Source: Gigantopelta aegis (lineage: Eukaryota; Mollusca; Gastropoda; Neomphalida; Peltospiridae). Taken from it: a stretch of 64,000 nt of DNA. The stretch lies in assembly GCF_016097555.1 (NCBI RefSeq), contig NC_054702.1, positions 104,112,973 to 104,176,972 on the forward strand, read 5' to 3'. The notes below the pieces were generated by a model. That model saw only the letters and a program-made list of their open reading frames with translations, was not told the DNA's origin and did no database searches. Of this stretch, positions 1 to 13,600 are shown in pieces (within the stretch, counting starts at the first letter, position 1; every line of letters starts with the position of its first letter). A program made the translations under genes and the position numbers.

Positions 1-570
1 TCGAACCATGCCCAACGCTCGTTCCCTTTGTTCTTAGAACTCCGAGTCGTGGCATTCTTAATGTGACGAGGAATATGACACCGTTACGTGACTTTTATGT
101 GTCCATGATTGAGCATGTAGTGAACGCATTTCACACCATTTTGTGTTTCTGCTATTGTATGTGTAACGAGAACAAAACCAGGATTAAAACCCAGACAAAA
201 GTACCAATCAATGGCTTCCTCTCATAAATTGTTATTTTAAGTCCAATTAATATATTTTTTATTAATCACAACAAAATATTGAAAAATATCTGTTTTGCGT
301 TTTCATTGTGTGTCAGTATATATATATATAATAAAAAAAAAATAACAAAAGTCAAAACAAAACAAAACAAAACACACACAAAAAAGAAAGAAAAAAAAAA
401 AAGACCAAACAATAGTTGTTAATAACTTAGATGGGCAAGCCGAAAAGATTAAAGGTATATTGTGCCATTTTGTGTGGGTGTCCAAATACAAAATAGAAAC
501 TTGGATAACCAATAAAGATTCGAAGCCAATTCTAAGTGTTATCCAACAAACCTCAATAACAGCTCACAGA

Positions 571-607
<37 letters not shown>

Positions 608-635
608 CATACTCAACTAGATTACATAAATATGT

Positions 636-1290
636 ATTTGATCTCAGCGCATGGACCCCCACCCGCCCCCTTACAGGCGGTTCCACGCCAGTGGTAAGGA
701 GAGGGGAGGGATGCAGCTGGGGAAACCTATCACTAATCCTAACTTGTCAAAACACCCTACGCTTACGCATACCGGCCCATTTAACCCATCTCCAGTCCCC
801 CATCCCCATCCCCAAGCAGTCACACCGCCCCGCCCCGCGGCAGGCAACGGACCACGGCAATAATCGATCGTTTATTTTAAAATAATAATAATAATAATAA
901 TAATAACAACAATAATAAAAGAGAAACACACCAAAAAAAAACACACCAAAAAACCAAACCCCACAATAAAAAATAAAACAATAAAAAATTACAATAATAA
1001 TAATTTAAAAAATAGAAATAAATAAAAAGTAAACAAAATAAATAATAAAAATCGATCCCAGCGCATCGACCCCCACTCGCCTCAAGGCAGGAGGGTCCAC
1101 CAAGAAGATAAGGGAGGGGAGGAATGGAACTGGGGTAGGCCTAAACTAATTTATATTTTTCCAAACAGCCGTACGCCTATCAGCCCAGTTAGCCCGTCTT
1201 TAGTCCTCCATCCCCACCCGAAGCAGCTCCCGTCATTCAGTAGCATTCAGTGGACCACGGTCAAGATCAAACAAAAAATATAGATTTTAA
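636..1290. repeat. Duplicated GC-rich block in A/T-rich sequence
   Basis: About 230 bp at 636-880 and again at 1051-1290 share CAGCGCATGGACCCCCAC (one base different), GGAGAGGGGAGGGATG-like purine runs, CCCCATCCCCA and GGACCACGG. The copies are well diverged and separated by an AAT-rich low-complexity tract. Confidence 0.7.
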
Positions 1291-1770
1291 TCTTAAACCA
1301 ATCTTATTACTATTCGATTATCACTGTTTAAAAAATAATAAGAAGAATAAAAATTAAAAAAAAAAAAAATTAGTTACTTAGTTAATTAAAACAATCAAGA
1401 TTAATCATTAATTAGATTTAAATTTAAAAATACCCCCAACCCCCACCAACAAACAAAAACAAGAAGAACAAACAAAAAAACTACTCAAATAATAATACTA
1501 ACAACAACACTAGAAACAAATAAACACCAACAAAAAGTAAATAAATAAATTAATTAAAAGACCCAAACAAAAACAAACAGAAACCACAAAACAACACCTA
1601 AACCAAACAACAACAACCTTCATAAACTTTATTTAACTTATTTAAAATAAATAAATAAATAAATAATAATATAATAAAAATAATATAAATAAATAAATAA
1701 GGGTGGGGTGGGGGGGGGGGAGATAGAACTAGCTCGCGGATGGAAACTTTACCATATCAGTTTGCTCTCT

Positions 1771-1799
1771 CCCCCCCCCCCCCCCCCCCCCCCCCCCCC
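1771..1799 (+). repeat. 29-base poly-C run
   Basis: C29 at 1771-1799 after TTTGCTCTCT. Other long C runs on the plus strand: 3252-3265, 14865-14877, 20542-20563, 44521-44537, 50605-50623, 54327-54347, 59669-59684. One G run of 15 is at 57419-57433. Confidence 0.95.
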
Positions 1800-2104
1800 G
1801 TCCCCGTGGCCTCTCCGAACATGGCACAAGTCATGACGAGTGGTGGCACGAGGGGTTATGGTGCATGATGCAACCACGGTTCATTAAATTGTAATTAAAA
1901 TTCATTTATTAGTTAGCTAAAACAAAGGTAAATCAATACATAAATAAAATATATGTATAAATACATGCTTAAAATCACAGTGGCTAAAACAAAGGTGAAA
2001 TGGAATTAATGATATTTGCAATGCGTAGAGCTGAAACAAAATAGAAAAGGATTATGAGTTAAAACACCCACTTAAACATAAATACACATTAAAATATAAA
2101 AAGC

Positions 2105-2596
2105 TCAGTAACACATTGCTAACAAGAAAAAAAAAAAAAAAAAAAAAGAGAAAAAGTTGATGGGTTGGTCCGAAAGCAATAATATGAAATGGAAAGAGGG
2201 AATACCAAACCAAGCCGTCGATGTGGGAGGATAATTTTTTTTTTTTTTTAAATTATGATTACAAACAGGACAGTTAGGGGAATTTGTCATTTTCATTTTA
2301 AATTTTCCACACGCAAGAACTGGTGAGGCCCCAAACCTCATCCTGGTTAAAGTTTTTGTGTTCTTGATGTTTGACAGTATAGGCCCAGGGCCAGTTACAC
2401 AGGGCTTAATTGAATAATGCCACATTCGTGTTTTATGGTCCCAGTAATCCTGCCATGCTTTAAGTATTTGAGGGGCAGCTTTGGACTTTAACTCCCAAAG
2501 CTCAGTATTTAACCAGACATTGAGCTCTAAAAGAGCTTTTCTGGGCGAACTGATCCGCAATTCATTTCCAAGCCGATTGATTTGTAAATTGCACAC
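2105..2596 (-). mobile_element. LINE 3' fragment (C-terminal zinc-knuckle region)
   Basis: The 163-codon frame reads MCNLQINRLGNELRISS and later LTRMRFGASPVLACGKFKM followed by NSPNCPVCNHN. This Arg-rich stretch plus CPxC motif is the usual C-terminal end of non-LTR retrotransposon reverse transcriptases. The 5' part is absent, and the frame degenerates into homopolymer runs at its 3' end. Confidence 0.6.
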
Positions 2597-3366
2597 AGAA
2601 ATAGTATTTATTTGTTATTTCCAAAACACTTTTACTTTTTTTCTTACGTCAAACCAAACTGAAACTATTTACCCCAAAAAACATTTTAATAGAATGATGG
2701 GACGGACTATAGTTAATAAACTAGTTGCTGTATCCATGTCCCAACAGAGCTGTGCTATGGTTACAAGATGAGCAACAGGATAAAGCTGGGGGTTTTCGTA
2801 GCTCTGCCCTAAGTTTAGCCAGCGAACTTTTCGCCAAATTTCGCGAACTATTTGATTGGTTCCCGACGTGGCCATTTGGTTTACAATGAAGCGCATAAAC
2901 CAGTCTAGCGGACGTTTTTTTTCCGGTCGGTCTCAGCGCTTTTAAAAACCCACATTAATAAACCAATCCTATTCCGATTTAAATTCACTATTATAATTTA
3001 TATTCTACCACAGGAAGTGATAGTTTGGCGTCATTGGATGCTTGGATATATAAGATTTTTAGACAGGTTTACCTTTCCTCCCACGCATCTGTGATTTTTT
3101 GAAGTTTCAAAACACAGACACTTGGTCCCATCATAAGAATAACATAAATTGTAATCTGTTAGGAACTTCGGGCGGTTTTCGTTAGTCTCATCCAGTAAGT
3201 AACCAGTTTCCGTCACCTACCTTTCATCGTCTTGTTATTGTAGTCTCTCCGCCCCCCCCCCCCCCTTTTACTAGCCGCAGTGGTAACGCACGCACATTTT
3301 TTAGCAAACTATTGGAAAGAGTTCGACCCCTAACACTAACTTTAACCATTTATAGGGGAGTACCAG

Positions 3367-4060
3367 TTAAAGGGACATTCCTGAGTTTGCTGCATAACAC
3401 AGTCACAGTGCATTGTAAGATGTTACTGACTAACTTCACTAAGGTCGACGACAGTCACTTTTCGCACCCTTGTTTTGGCTTCGTACACAGTAAATAAAAC
3501 ATATCAAATGGTAATTTTTTGATATGATAAATTTGACAAAAGGTACTTTTTATTTCTTTCATCTTTTGAAACTTAACTATTAAGATTAATATTTTGTTCA
3601 GAATTATGAAAAATAACAAAATACCAACCTGTAAGCAACGTTGTCCGCTTATTATAGAAATTTGACAGGGGTCAAGGTTAGTAGACCAGTTTTTATTTTA
3701 ATGTGGCGAAGCATTGTAATAATATAGCCAATTTTGAATTTGAATGACGTCAGTATTCCAGTGATGTCACTTTGAATCGCCTTACAATAACCATACACTG
3801 GGTACATGACTTTTATGTTTTAAGAATGCTGGAAAAATTCCAATGCAAACTTGCTATTGTAAATTTTTTGTACATTACTAATGCATCTGAATGTGTTTGA
3901 AGAAAATCTTGTGATTAAAAAATTGTACCCTTTACGAAATATGGATTTCAAGTGAAATTACGGTAAGATATGCTATATTTATTGTGTACGAACCCAAAAC
4001 AAGGGTGCGAAAAGTGACTATCGTCGACCGTAATAAAATATTTATTGTCAACGTCCCTAA
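3367..4060. mobile_element. Foldback MITE with long inverted ends
   Basis: Starts at TTAAAGGGACATTCCTGAG and ends near AACGTCCCTAA. The arms share GGTCGACGACAGTCACTTTT and GCACCCTTGTTTTGGCTTC (plus strand about 3442-3484; reverse complement about 3980-4030). Confidence 0.65.
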
Positions 4061-5069
4061 CTGCATTATGCTTCCAACTCCATTCACTTTGTTTTCTCGT
4101 GCACTGTTCGCACAATTAACATCTGATTTGTCTCTGCTTGTCATTCATTTGTGAGGTTTGTCTTCACAGTTCTAAAACATTTTCCTTAACAATAAAGTTA
4201 AAACAAGTAAGTATCTAAATACAAAACTTTACAAACCCCAAAAACTATTAATTTTACCGAGTCGTTTTTGTTTATTCCTTAAAATTACCGATATCGGGTC
4301 CACATGACTCGTAGAAATTGACTTAAAATGGAGGAAGATAAATTAACATTCGGTGCGTGTGACATGACCCACACGTGCCAGATCAACAAAGCCAAATCAT
4401 TTAATTTGTATGATTTTTATGATTTCTGGTGTTAGAATTTGCTTTCAATTATTTTATTTGATCTGCAAAAGGTATGCTACATTTTTGTGCCACTACTGTA
4501 GTGAATAGTATTCATAACAATTGTAAATAATTTTGAGTGTATAAATTGTGTTAATTAAGAATCAATTCATTAAAAAGTTATATTTTACAAACTATTCAGT
4601 GGTATGAACGTAATGCCTATCACTATTGACATCAAGTGTTGGCATTGGGTGTTGGTAAAACACGGACCGGACTAGGCGGCTTGATAAATTGAATTTTTCC
4701 TTTTAAAAAAATATTAAACAAGTGTTCGTCAACTGTGCATAGTTAAGAAATATATATTTTTTCATGTAGTGGCCATAAAAATGGAAAATGACGAATCACA
4801 GATGCGCGGTATGATACTTTTTGGCAAACGCATGCTCCTGAATGCAGTTAGAAACGTCGCAATCTTTCCTGTTTACTGGAGGGTGTTTCACTTTTATTTA
4901 GTAGAATTAATTTGTTTTACATCCACATTGTTGATCTTTACGTTAATTGATTGCAGTCTATTTTGTTTCACGTATCGTAGCTAAAAAATGTAGAATAGTA
5001 TTTCCGTAAATATCGTATTCATGTTTTTGTTGTATGGTGAACGCAATTTTGGACATCGATGGTATATGA
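4061..5069. other. Unassigned A/T-rich interval upstream of consortin
   Basis: The 71-codon ORF at 4769-4984 (its first ATG gives MENDESQMRG) has no recognisable domain. A good donor-like AA|GTAAGTAT at about 4206 could end an upstream non-coding exon, but nothing confirms it. Confidence 0.4.
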
Positions 5070-5402
5070 TTAAACTTACATATTATTAATATTAAATATA
5101 TATTCTTCTTTAGAATATCAGTGTCTTTATATTCAATGTGTTTCTGGTCATCTTAATATTTGTAAGAAGCCCAAACTGGATTTTGTCTTCAAATAATTTC
5201 ATACGTACGAAAAAACATATTTTAGGAAATAGAATGAAATTTGACCTAGTACAAATATTAGAACGATCAGAAACATGTTTAATATACAGCCACTAATATT
5301 TTATGCGGAAAAATATATTTGATACATAATTACAATTGTTAAAAAGTCTGTTAATCGATAACATCTTAAAAATTGCAGCAAACTCAGGAATGTCCCTTTA
5401 AA
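5070..5402. mobile_element. TTAA-flanked MITE copy
   Basis: A reverse-orientation copy of the element at 11132-11522. It shares AGAAGCCCAAACTGGATTTT, ATTTCATACGTACGAAAAAA and the end GCAGCAAACTCAGGAATGTC before CCTTTAA. Confidence 0.7.
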
Positions 5403-5627
5403 CTCATGCCTGACTATTTTGACTTCTTGATGATAGCCTATTTGGCATGAGTTTGACCCGTACCCCACTTTCAGTGGTTAGGGTTAGTTTTAGGGTGAGG
5501 GTTATGGTTAGTTTTTAGTGCTTTTGATATAGAGAGATATATGTCGAACTCTTTCCTCAAATTGTCTTTTGACTGAATCAGGCTTTTGAATATTTGCACA
5601 ATCCATTGTACATTTTTATCCCGAGTA

Positions 5628-6156
5628 CTCTGATGGTAACAGAGCTAGATGGATGTTTGGAGACCTAGACGGACATCTAACCATCAGAGACCAATCTATA
5701 TCAATATTATGCAAATACTGCCTAACAAATGGTAGTCCAAGTCTTAATTTTTAAGTCTAATACAACAGCAATCCTATAGATGTTTGACGTTTAAATACCT
5801 TTAAAATGATTGTTTCCAAGTCCCTGATAAAAAAAAAATTAACATACTAATCACTAATACACACACTACAGGATAACCCCCATCAGCAAATACACATTTA
5901 ACCGGAACATAATTGAAATGTTTCTTCCTGTAGTGTGTGTATTAGTGATTAATAATTGAATTTTTTTTTTTTTATCAGGGAGCTCGTAAATGATCGATGT
6001 AAAGGTATTAAATGTCAAACATAGGATTGTTGTTGTATTAGATCAGGAATCTTTAACTACTGTTTGATAGGCAGAGATTGCACATTAGATTGGTTTCTAA
6101 TGGTTAGAGAGAGTGATAACTGTCCAAATGTCCGTCTACCTGTTTCACCGTCAGAG
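5628..6156. mobile_element. 529-bp foldback element flanked by TA
   Basis: Two arms of about 250 bp are inverted copies, meeting at CACTAATACACACACTACAG and CTGTAGTGTGTGTATTAGTG around a spacer of about 55 bp (5876-5929). Ends CTCTGATGG and CCGTCAGAG sit inside TA at 5626-5627 and 6157-6158, as in Tc1/mariner-type MITEs. Arms differ by scattered changes and small indels. Confidence 0.8.
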
Positions 6157-6508
6157 TAATTGGACTAAATCCATTTGTGTATGCCTTTATGGGTTATGCA
6201 AAAAGATATTTAGGTAACCCATTTTCTTTTTGTGCAACCTATATAAATTATGTCCTACATTTAATGTGTGAACAATAAAAGGGTGCTCAAAATTAGATTT
6301 GCTTGAAGGAAGCATCATTCTTGCAATTTTCAGAGGCCTACCAGTGGGCGCCGATGTTTACATGTATGTGTATTATTGTATATTACATGTATGTTACTGT
6401 TCATTGCTAATAGTATTAAATAATAAATAAATAGTAACTAAATACTTTAAACTAATGTTTGTTAAGCTTAGTACAACCATCAGAATGTTTTTTTTTTGTT
6501 TTTTTTCC

Positions 6509-6916
6509 TTAAATGGACAGACCCTAGTTTTTAAACATTAAGGCATATTTTTCACCTGGACCCTAGTTTCAACTCAGAAAAAAGGACACTAAGTGTGGTT
6601 AAATTACAAACTTGTAACAAATTTGGATACAACAGAGTGAAACAAGAGTCTGTGATGTTGAAATACCCTTAAACATCGACTAAAACGCGACTCCATAACC
6701 GATCTACTTCTCGATCAGACACACATGAATTAAAAAAAAATGAAACATGCATTTTGTGGTATTAGAAACACTAGGATGACCAGAAACACTTCGGTTGTAT
6801 GGAAATTGATAATCTAAACAATAAAATATAAGTAATGTTTGATTTCAGTGATCATAAATGGCTCTAATAGTGAAAAATATGCCTTAGTGTTTAAAAACTA
6901 GGGTCTGTCCCTTTAA
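6509..6916. mobile_element. TTAA-flanked MITE just upstream of the consortin 5' exon
   Basis: TTAA at 6509-6512 and 6913-6916. Ends GGACAGACCCTAGTTTTTAA and TTAAAAACTAGGGTCTGTCC extend to an imperfect inverted repeat of about 46 bp (AAGGCATATTTTTCAC and its complement). Its right end is 32 bp before the exon start at 6949. Confidence 0.85.
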
Positions 6917-7014
6917 GAAAGTATTTATTTATTCTTACTACTTTACAGATAAAGATTCAGTAGAGGTGAAGACTATTTACTGAAGGCTAGTTGAGGCAAC
7001 CAACTTCGACCAGT

Positions 7015-7684
7015 ATGGAAGAAAATTTGTCTAAAGACAGCACCACTGAACATACACATCTGACAAAAACACAAAGTGGTGATGTAGATAATTCGGAACA
7101 CTTTGAAGATGGTGTCACAGTATTTGTTGATCATTCTGAAGAAACCATTGATGATTCCAGCCCTGTAGTTATAGATCAGGTAGAAGAACACATTGGTGAT
7201 TTGAGCACTGCATCCGTGGAACAGATAGAATACACTGATGTTCATACAAGTAAGCAAATAGGTGCTGCAAGACATGTCGGCTTTGATCAACAATCTGAAG
7301 GTGGATCAGGTGACAGCAGCGAGTTTCATCGTTGTGATAATTTGTTAGGATTGACCAGGGAAGCAGTAGATGAACAACACAGTGAGTTAGATGGTGCTAA
7401 GGAAGTGATGATTGATGATGTAAACAGTAATGTAAATAATACCAAAGCAGTAATAGATAACACGCCACAAGCACTTGATGGTGCCAAAGAAATGACAGAT
7501 TATGTACAAAACAAAGGGGTGGATTATTCCAAGGAAGTAAAAGATGAACAAGATAAAGAACTACATATAGATGATGCTGGGATGGTTACCACTGATGTTG
7601 ACAGTTCTGATGCTGGAGAATCTATTTCTATGGAAGAAAATGTGAATGAGTTAGAAGAAAAACAGATCGATGAAGACCCTGTTG
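7015..7684 (+). CDS. CNST: Consortin-like first coding exon (acidic N-terminus)
   Basis: The 5' splice acceptor TTTACAG ends at 6948, leaving 66 nt of 5' UTR before the ATG at 7015. The open frame continues upstream through a TTG, but the first ATG is at 7015 (MEENLSK). The exon codes for 223 residues rich in D, E, S, T and V, with short degenerate repeats around VDEQ, VIDD and DGAKE, typical of a disordered segment. It ends at a donor G|GTATGA at 7685 with one base carried over. Confidence 0.7.
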
Positions 7685-10600
7685 GTATGAACATATATTG
7701 TATATGCATTAAGTGAAAACAAAGTTGAGTACGTAGCAGTGTTGTTATACATGTACCATAGCAATCATTTTATGTCTGTTTCTTGTGATGTGCTGATGTA
7801 ATTTACAGTGTATTAACGATTGTATTTACATTACAGGTGTTCCAAGGATCCTTTTTGCAAGTCTGTGTTATTATATAAACATCATAACTTTAAAGTTTAA
7901 TATACATGCATTCTGTCAAGACTATTTGTTAGATTCATTATTAATCAAGGACTGCAAACACAATATTATCTTGTCTTGATTAATTTGCACAGATATAATT
8001 GAATTAAATAATATTTTTCAGCAGATGATAGCAATATTTTTGAGTTTGAAGATGTGCTGCATGAGAATGACGAGTCTCGGATTCGGATGTTTAGCCAAGG
8101 CTTGGCTTTAGAAAGAGAAGGGAAGAGGAATGCTGCTCTCAAATGCTATCTTGGCTGTCTCTCCAATCTACAAATGGACTCCAATTTCGCACTTTTGCCA
8201 CACTGCTTGAGAAATGTGTGTTCTTGTAAAAAAAAAAAAAACTTTTTTTTTCTTTCTACTTCTCAGTTTTACCAATATCAGAATAGTTTCTGTCAGTTCT
8301 GAGATGTTTAAAATCCATTTCAGGTTATATTCATCATCATTATTTATGCCATCATGTACTCGTAAAGTTTTGTGGAAATGAAAGTATGGAAATATGACGT
8401 CATCACGATTTAACAAAGCTACACAATGACATCTCATACTTTAAAAAAGGTTTTCATTTACACATCTGTCTTTATTATTAAATTTGTAATAAAAAGTTAT
8501 TTTAATACAAGTCATTGCAGATATTTTGAATACAATAAATATAATTTTTAAATTATTTTTTCAATTATCTGTTATCGTGAATAAAATATAAAGTTATAGC
8601 AATACTCTAAATAGTATGTAAAGTTGTTGACATTTTTGCTATATACAAGTACATATATAGATATTAAAAAATGAAAACTCAACTCTGAAGTCATCAACAT
8701 TTAGTTACATTTATCATCTGCTATATAGCACTTTTGAAAGAAAGATTATGTACCCTACTGCGAATGTCCAAAATACTTTGAGAAAATATATATACTGTTC
8801 AGTTAAAAGGAGTATGGAAATACACTGGTTGAATACTGATGCTGTTGCTCCAAGAGTCCAATATGTTTTGTTTTTTGTACAGTGTCATATTCTGCTCCAT
8901 ATCTGTGCTAATAAAGTGCTTAATTAAAGAATATACACAACATGAAGTCCAAGGAATACTAGCTTTGTATAGTAATCATTTAATGCACCAAAGATACAAA
9001 AGGACATTAGCTTCTGACTCACGATCACTTTACCCTCGTTGGATAAACTTCCTGTACATAAAAAGGCTAAAAATAAATGCATCAATAACAAATTCAGACA
9101 ATCCAAGTCTGGAGTTTGGCAAAGTAATAAAGGAAGTAAACATTATTTATTTAAAAATCCTGTTGTACTAATTACAAAGGCATGTTCAACTTGTTTATGC
9201 TTACTGGACCCAGTATTTTGTACTTGCCAGTTGGCTACTACCTTTTAAGAAACAGTCACCTGTGAACAAAGGTTACTTGCAAATGCGAGTGGTTTACTCG
9301 CTGTGTAGTGCTCTGTATATTGTTATTTTGATATTTGGTTGAAAAGGAAAGAAGAAACCCTCCAGGGCCCTGTTCCACAAAAGAATTGGAGCTAAGGTTA
9401 ATTGTAGTGACTTACGTTGAATTTTACAACTGGCACCTGTTCCACAAAGCAACCTTACGGTAGTTGTAAGTGCCCCTTTAATGATTAAAATATTCTTTAC
9501 AAAGAAGTACGAATTAGTTATCTCCCGTATTTTCGTGTGAAAGTCGTATGGCCTAGAATGTTTTTTCATCGAATGGCGAGTTTTATAAAAGGTATTTGCT
9601 ATATATTAGATCCATTTTTATACAAAAGTTAGTATCCTTCTTAGAAAATGACCAAAATCATCATTTAACTGCCATTTGACAGCTACGTTAGTGGCTTACA
9701 ACTGCCTCGTACCTATTGTAAAATTTCACAGTAATTTACGACGATAGTAAGCTACACCACGTCATGGAATCAGATAAAAAATTAAGGTCATGATGGTAGG
9801 TATTTACGGCGATAGTAGTGCTAAGATCGCTTCAGGGCTTTAGATTTCACTAATTTGAGGTAAAATATTTTGATATCAGCTGGTTTGTAGTTAATTTGGG
9901 CATGATTAATGTTTATCGCCTTGACTTTGATGCAATCTAAAGCCCTGCCTTCTGCCATAATGTAGACTACTCTTATTATACCTATACAGCAAGGGATGTT
10001 TTAGATACACGTTTGATATATCATTCGTGAAACACTGGTTGGTATAGGATGACACATGCACACACCCCATGTCCATCAAAAGGAATGAATCCTTTGGCGA
10101 GCATTCTACCACCAAGATGAATCCCACCACAGTTTGGTCGAAAACAATGCCTGTGATCCTATCATATGTTAAAGCTGATAGTGTCGGAAGTGTGCCATTT
10201 TGACTTTTATGAATCAGTTGAGTTACAGCAAACATATATTAAATTTTTAATCATTGGCTTAATATATTTTGATAATTTTGTTTGTGTTTTGTTTGTGTTT
10301 TTTTTTTAATATTCAGTCTATAGTTTACTGTCAATTAAACTTTTGATTATTTATTTTACAGATAGCAGACATTTTCTTCCAGCATGGTGAATGTATCCTT
10401 TTGGACAATCTTTGTTTGCATTTGCATTGCATTGTGAACGACATCAGTGTTTGCTTTTGCTATTAGAATAGTATTCAGATTATTTGTAATGCTCACATAA
10501 ATTTAAGAAATATGCCATGTATTAAGGATTTTCATTATGGTTATTCATTATATACCATAATGGAAACATACCAAAAAATATATATATTACATAAGTCAAG

Positions 10601-13600
10601 GAAATACAGTTGGTATTTTGGATTTCTGTTGCCCCATTGGGCTATTTCTCGTTCAAACCAATACATCACGACTGGTATATCAAAGACCATAGTATGTGCC
10701 ATCCTGTCTGTGGGATGATGCATATAAAAGATCCCTTGCTACTAATGGAAAAATGTAGCGGATGATTAATAAATCAATATGCTGTAGTGATGTTGTTTTT
10801 AAAAAAAACTTTCTAGGTTATTGCATCTCGGTTTGACAGATTTAAATATCAATACTGACTACTGGACAAAAAAGAAATCCATTTACATTCTACAATTATT
10901 AGTTTGACATAATGACAGGTGTATGAGATATACCAAATATTCCTTAAATTCAGTATTATTTTAAGCATATATAAACAATTTGTAGATCCTTAACGTTAAT
11001 ATGCAGATGAAAAAGCCATTTGTTTCATCCAAGCTGAGAAGTTGTTTTATGAGAATGCATTGATTGACACAACACAAATTCAAAAGAAGTTGGGTAAGTT
11101 TGTGAAACTACGTTCTTACACAACTTTTATTTTAAAGGGACATTTCTGAGTTTGCTGCAATATTTAAGGTGTTATCGACTAACAGAGACTTTTTAACGAT
11201 TGTAATTACATATCAAATATATTTTCTATGCATAAAATATTAGTGGCTATATATTAAACATGTTTCTGGTCGTTCTAATATTTTAATAAGGTTAAATTTC
11301 ACTTTAGTTTCTAAAATATTTTTTTTCGTACGTACGGAATTATTTGAAGACAAAATCCAGTTTGGGCTTCTTACAAATATTAAAACGACCAAAAACACAT
11401 TGAATATATAGACACTGATATTCTAAACAAGAAAATATATTTAATATGTAAGTTTAATCGTAGAAATATTTTATTAGTCAGAAACATCTTACAATGCAGA
11501 AAACTTGGGAATGTCCCTTTAAACAAGATGGAAGACTCATATTTGACAATGCCTATAATCACACTGTTTTTCTATCTGTTGACACGATGTGCTATCATAC
11601 TGAATATATAACAGTGCTGTTTCATTATATCACTATTAAAACACTCATAGTTTGTAAGCATACGGTTTCTAAGATCAAGAGTGCTATTTCCTAGCTGCAA
11701 TTTAAAATATACTGAGGTGTCATTAAACACATTTTTTTCACCTATTTATTTTAGAGGAAATCCATACTGGTATGAGTGAATGTAAAGAAGGTGATGGCGA
11801 TTCAAAGATCTCTAAGGATGCTCTTCGTGCAGAAGAGTACGAACATCTGGCCAAACTGTGTATGGACAGGAAACAGTGAGTCCTTATCTACTGTAGCATA
11901 CTCTTTTTCTTTCCCGCCCCACAGAAGCAAACTACCATTTATACAAGTAATGTTATTTTGCAATGATTTATAATTATTACAAGTATATTTTGTGAAAACA
12001 TTTGATCAAACAATCTGTATGTGTTAATGATTAAATTTATCCATGTCTTTGAATTACTTCTTAAAGAACCCAAACAAACCTCAAAATAATGAAGACGTTC
12101 ATAGGTTGTTTCTCCTTCGGCTGTCTTCAGTTTTGGATGTCATGATATCCATGTTTAATATTAAATTGTTGTAAAACATGTATGATTGTCTTTTATGATT
12201 GGTTTTCATGGTTTGTATACATTATCTGTCTATTAAAAGTCAAATATTTCTATTAGATATACAGAGGATAATAAACGAGTTACCAGTTATCAAATTTATG
12301 TCCCTCATGAAATAATTTTCACTTGTCATGAGCTTTAGCAAGTGACAAGTGAAAATTATTTCATGAGGGACATAAATTTGATAATAACTGGTACCGAGTT
12401 TGTTATTCCATTACCCCAGCTATTATTACTTTTTTTAAAGCCTTTATTTTCGATATGGCCTACATCGGCTACACGTCCGTGTATATAGAAACAACGTAAA
12501 CTACTTTACTGTTCTGGGTATTGCTTTAACTTTGTATTTTATTCACGGTTCACAGATAATTTTGAAACCAGAAAATGCAAACACTTTAAACTATATGACG
12601 TCATTGTGTGTGCTTTCAAAATCGTGATGACATCATAATTAGTACAAGGTGATTGGTTTATTGGCGTCAAATCGTCCAATAGTAGTGTACGTTAAACCAG
12701 TGCATGATAATTTCTTAGTGAGAATTTTTTTTTTTTTTTTTCCCCGTTATGAGTGCCTGCTGGGGTAATAAATTTTAATAATTGATATTTTATTTAAGTT
12801 GTTACTGTTATTTGTTTTATTCTTCAGGCCTCAGCTTGCTCTGGAATATGCAGGCAAGGTAAGTAATATTCTACATTTGAGTTATACTGTTTTAAAAAAT
12901 GAAGGGAAATGGTTTTATCATAAATCTGGTTTGTTAATTTGTTGCATTATTGTTTCAGTTTTCAATCATATCAATTTAAAACAAACATGTATCAATTTAA
13001 AACAAACATGCATTTTGTTCCGTATAATTTATTGTTGATTTATAATAGTGTGTAACAATACCAGTGTGTATCGGTAACAATAATAAAACTTATTATAAAT
13101 TATCTGTCTTTATTTCAGGCAACAAAGATCAGGCAGCAGATTTATGGAGATGATCACCAAATCACCAAGGAAAGTTTGGACTACTTTGCCACTTTATATG
13201 CAGAGGTTGGGCGACATCAATACAATGGTAAATCTCTAGTCAGGGTTTATTTACTATCATTTGTTATGCCCAACTCTTTGACTTTCAGTAAGTGTGAGGT
13301 TCATTATACATACCCATAATTAAAAAAATATTCAGAGAATTTTTTTTAACACTTCAGTAAATTGTTTTCTTGGTCATATTGTAAATTTGCTTTCATAATG
13401 TAGCATGGGTGTGATCTTTAAGACTGATCCACAACTTTTTTTCATTTGTCATTAATACCAAATGTTGAACATATAACTCTGTGACCTGTAAAAGATACGT
13501 ATGATTTGCTGCGTTTCCTGTTTCAGAATTCCTCTCCCACCTGTCTCAAGATAAAGACTAATCCTGCTAATCAAGATGAGACTGCAGCAAACTTCCTGGT

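Noticed and set aside
460-944. ORFs with Lys runs or Tyr/Phe runs near the window start
   Set aside because: They are produced by poly-A and AAT tracts, with no domain and no splice context.
4769-4984. 71-codon ORF upstream of consortin
   Set aside because: No domain, no link in phase to the consortin exons, and length within chance.
6991-7014. Upstream start for consortin at TTG 6991
   Set aside because: It is not an ATG. The first ATG in frame is 7015 and the preceding bases belong to the 5' UTR.
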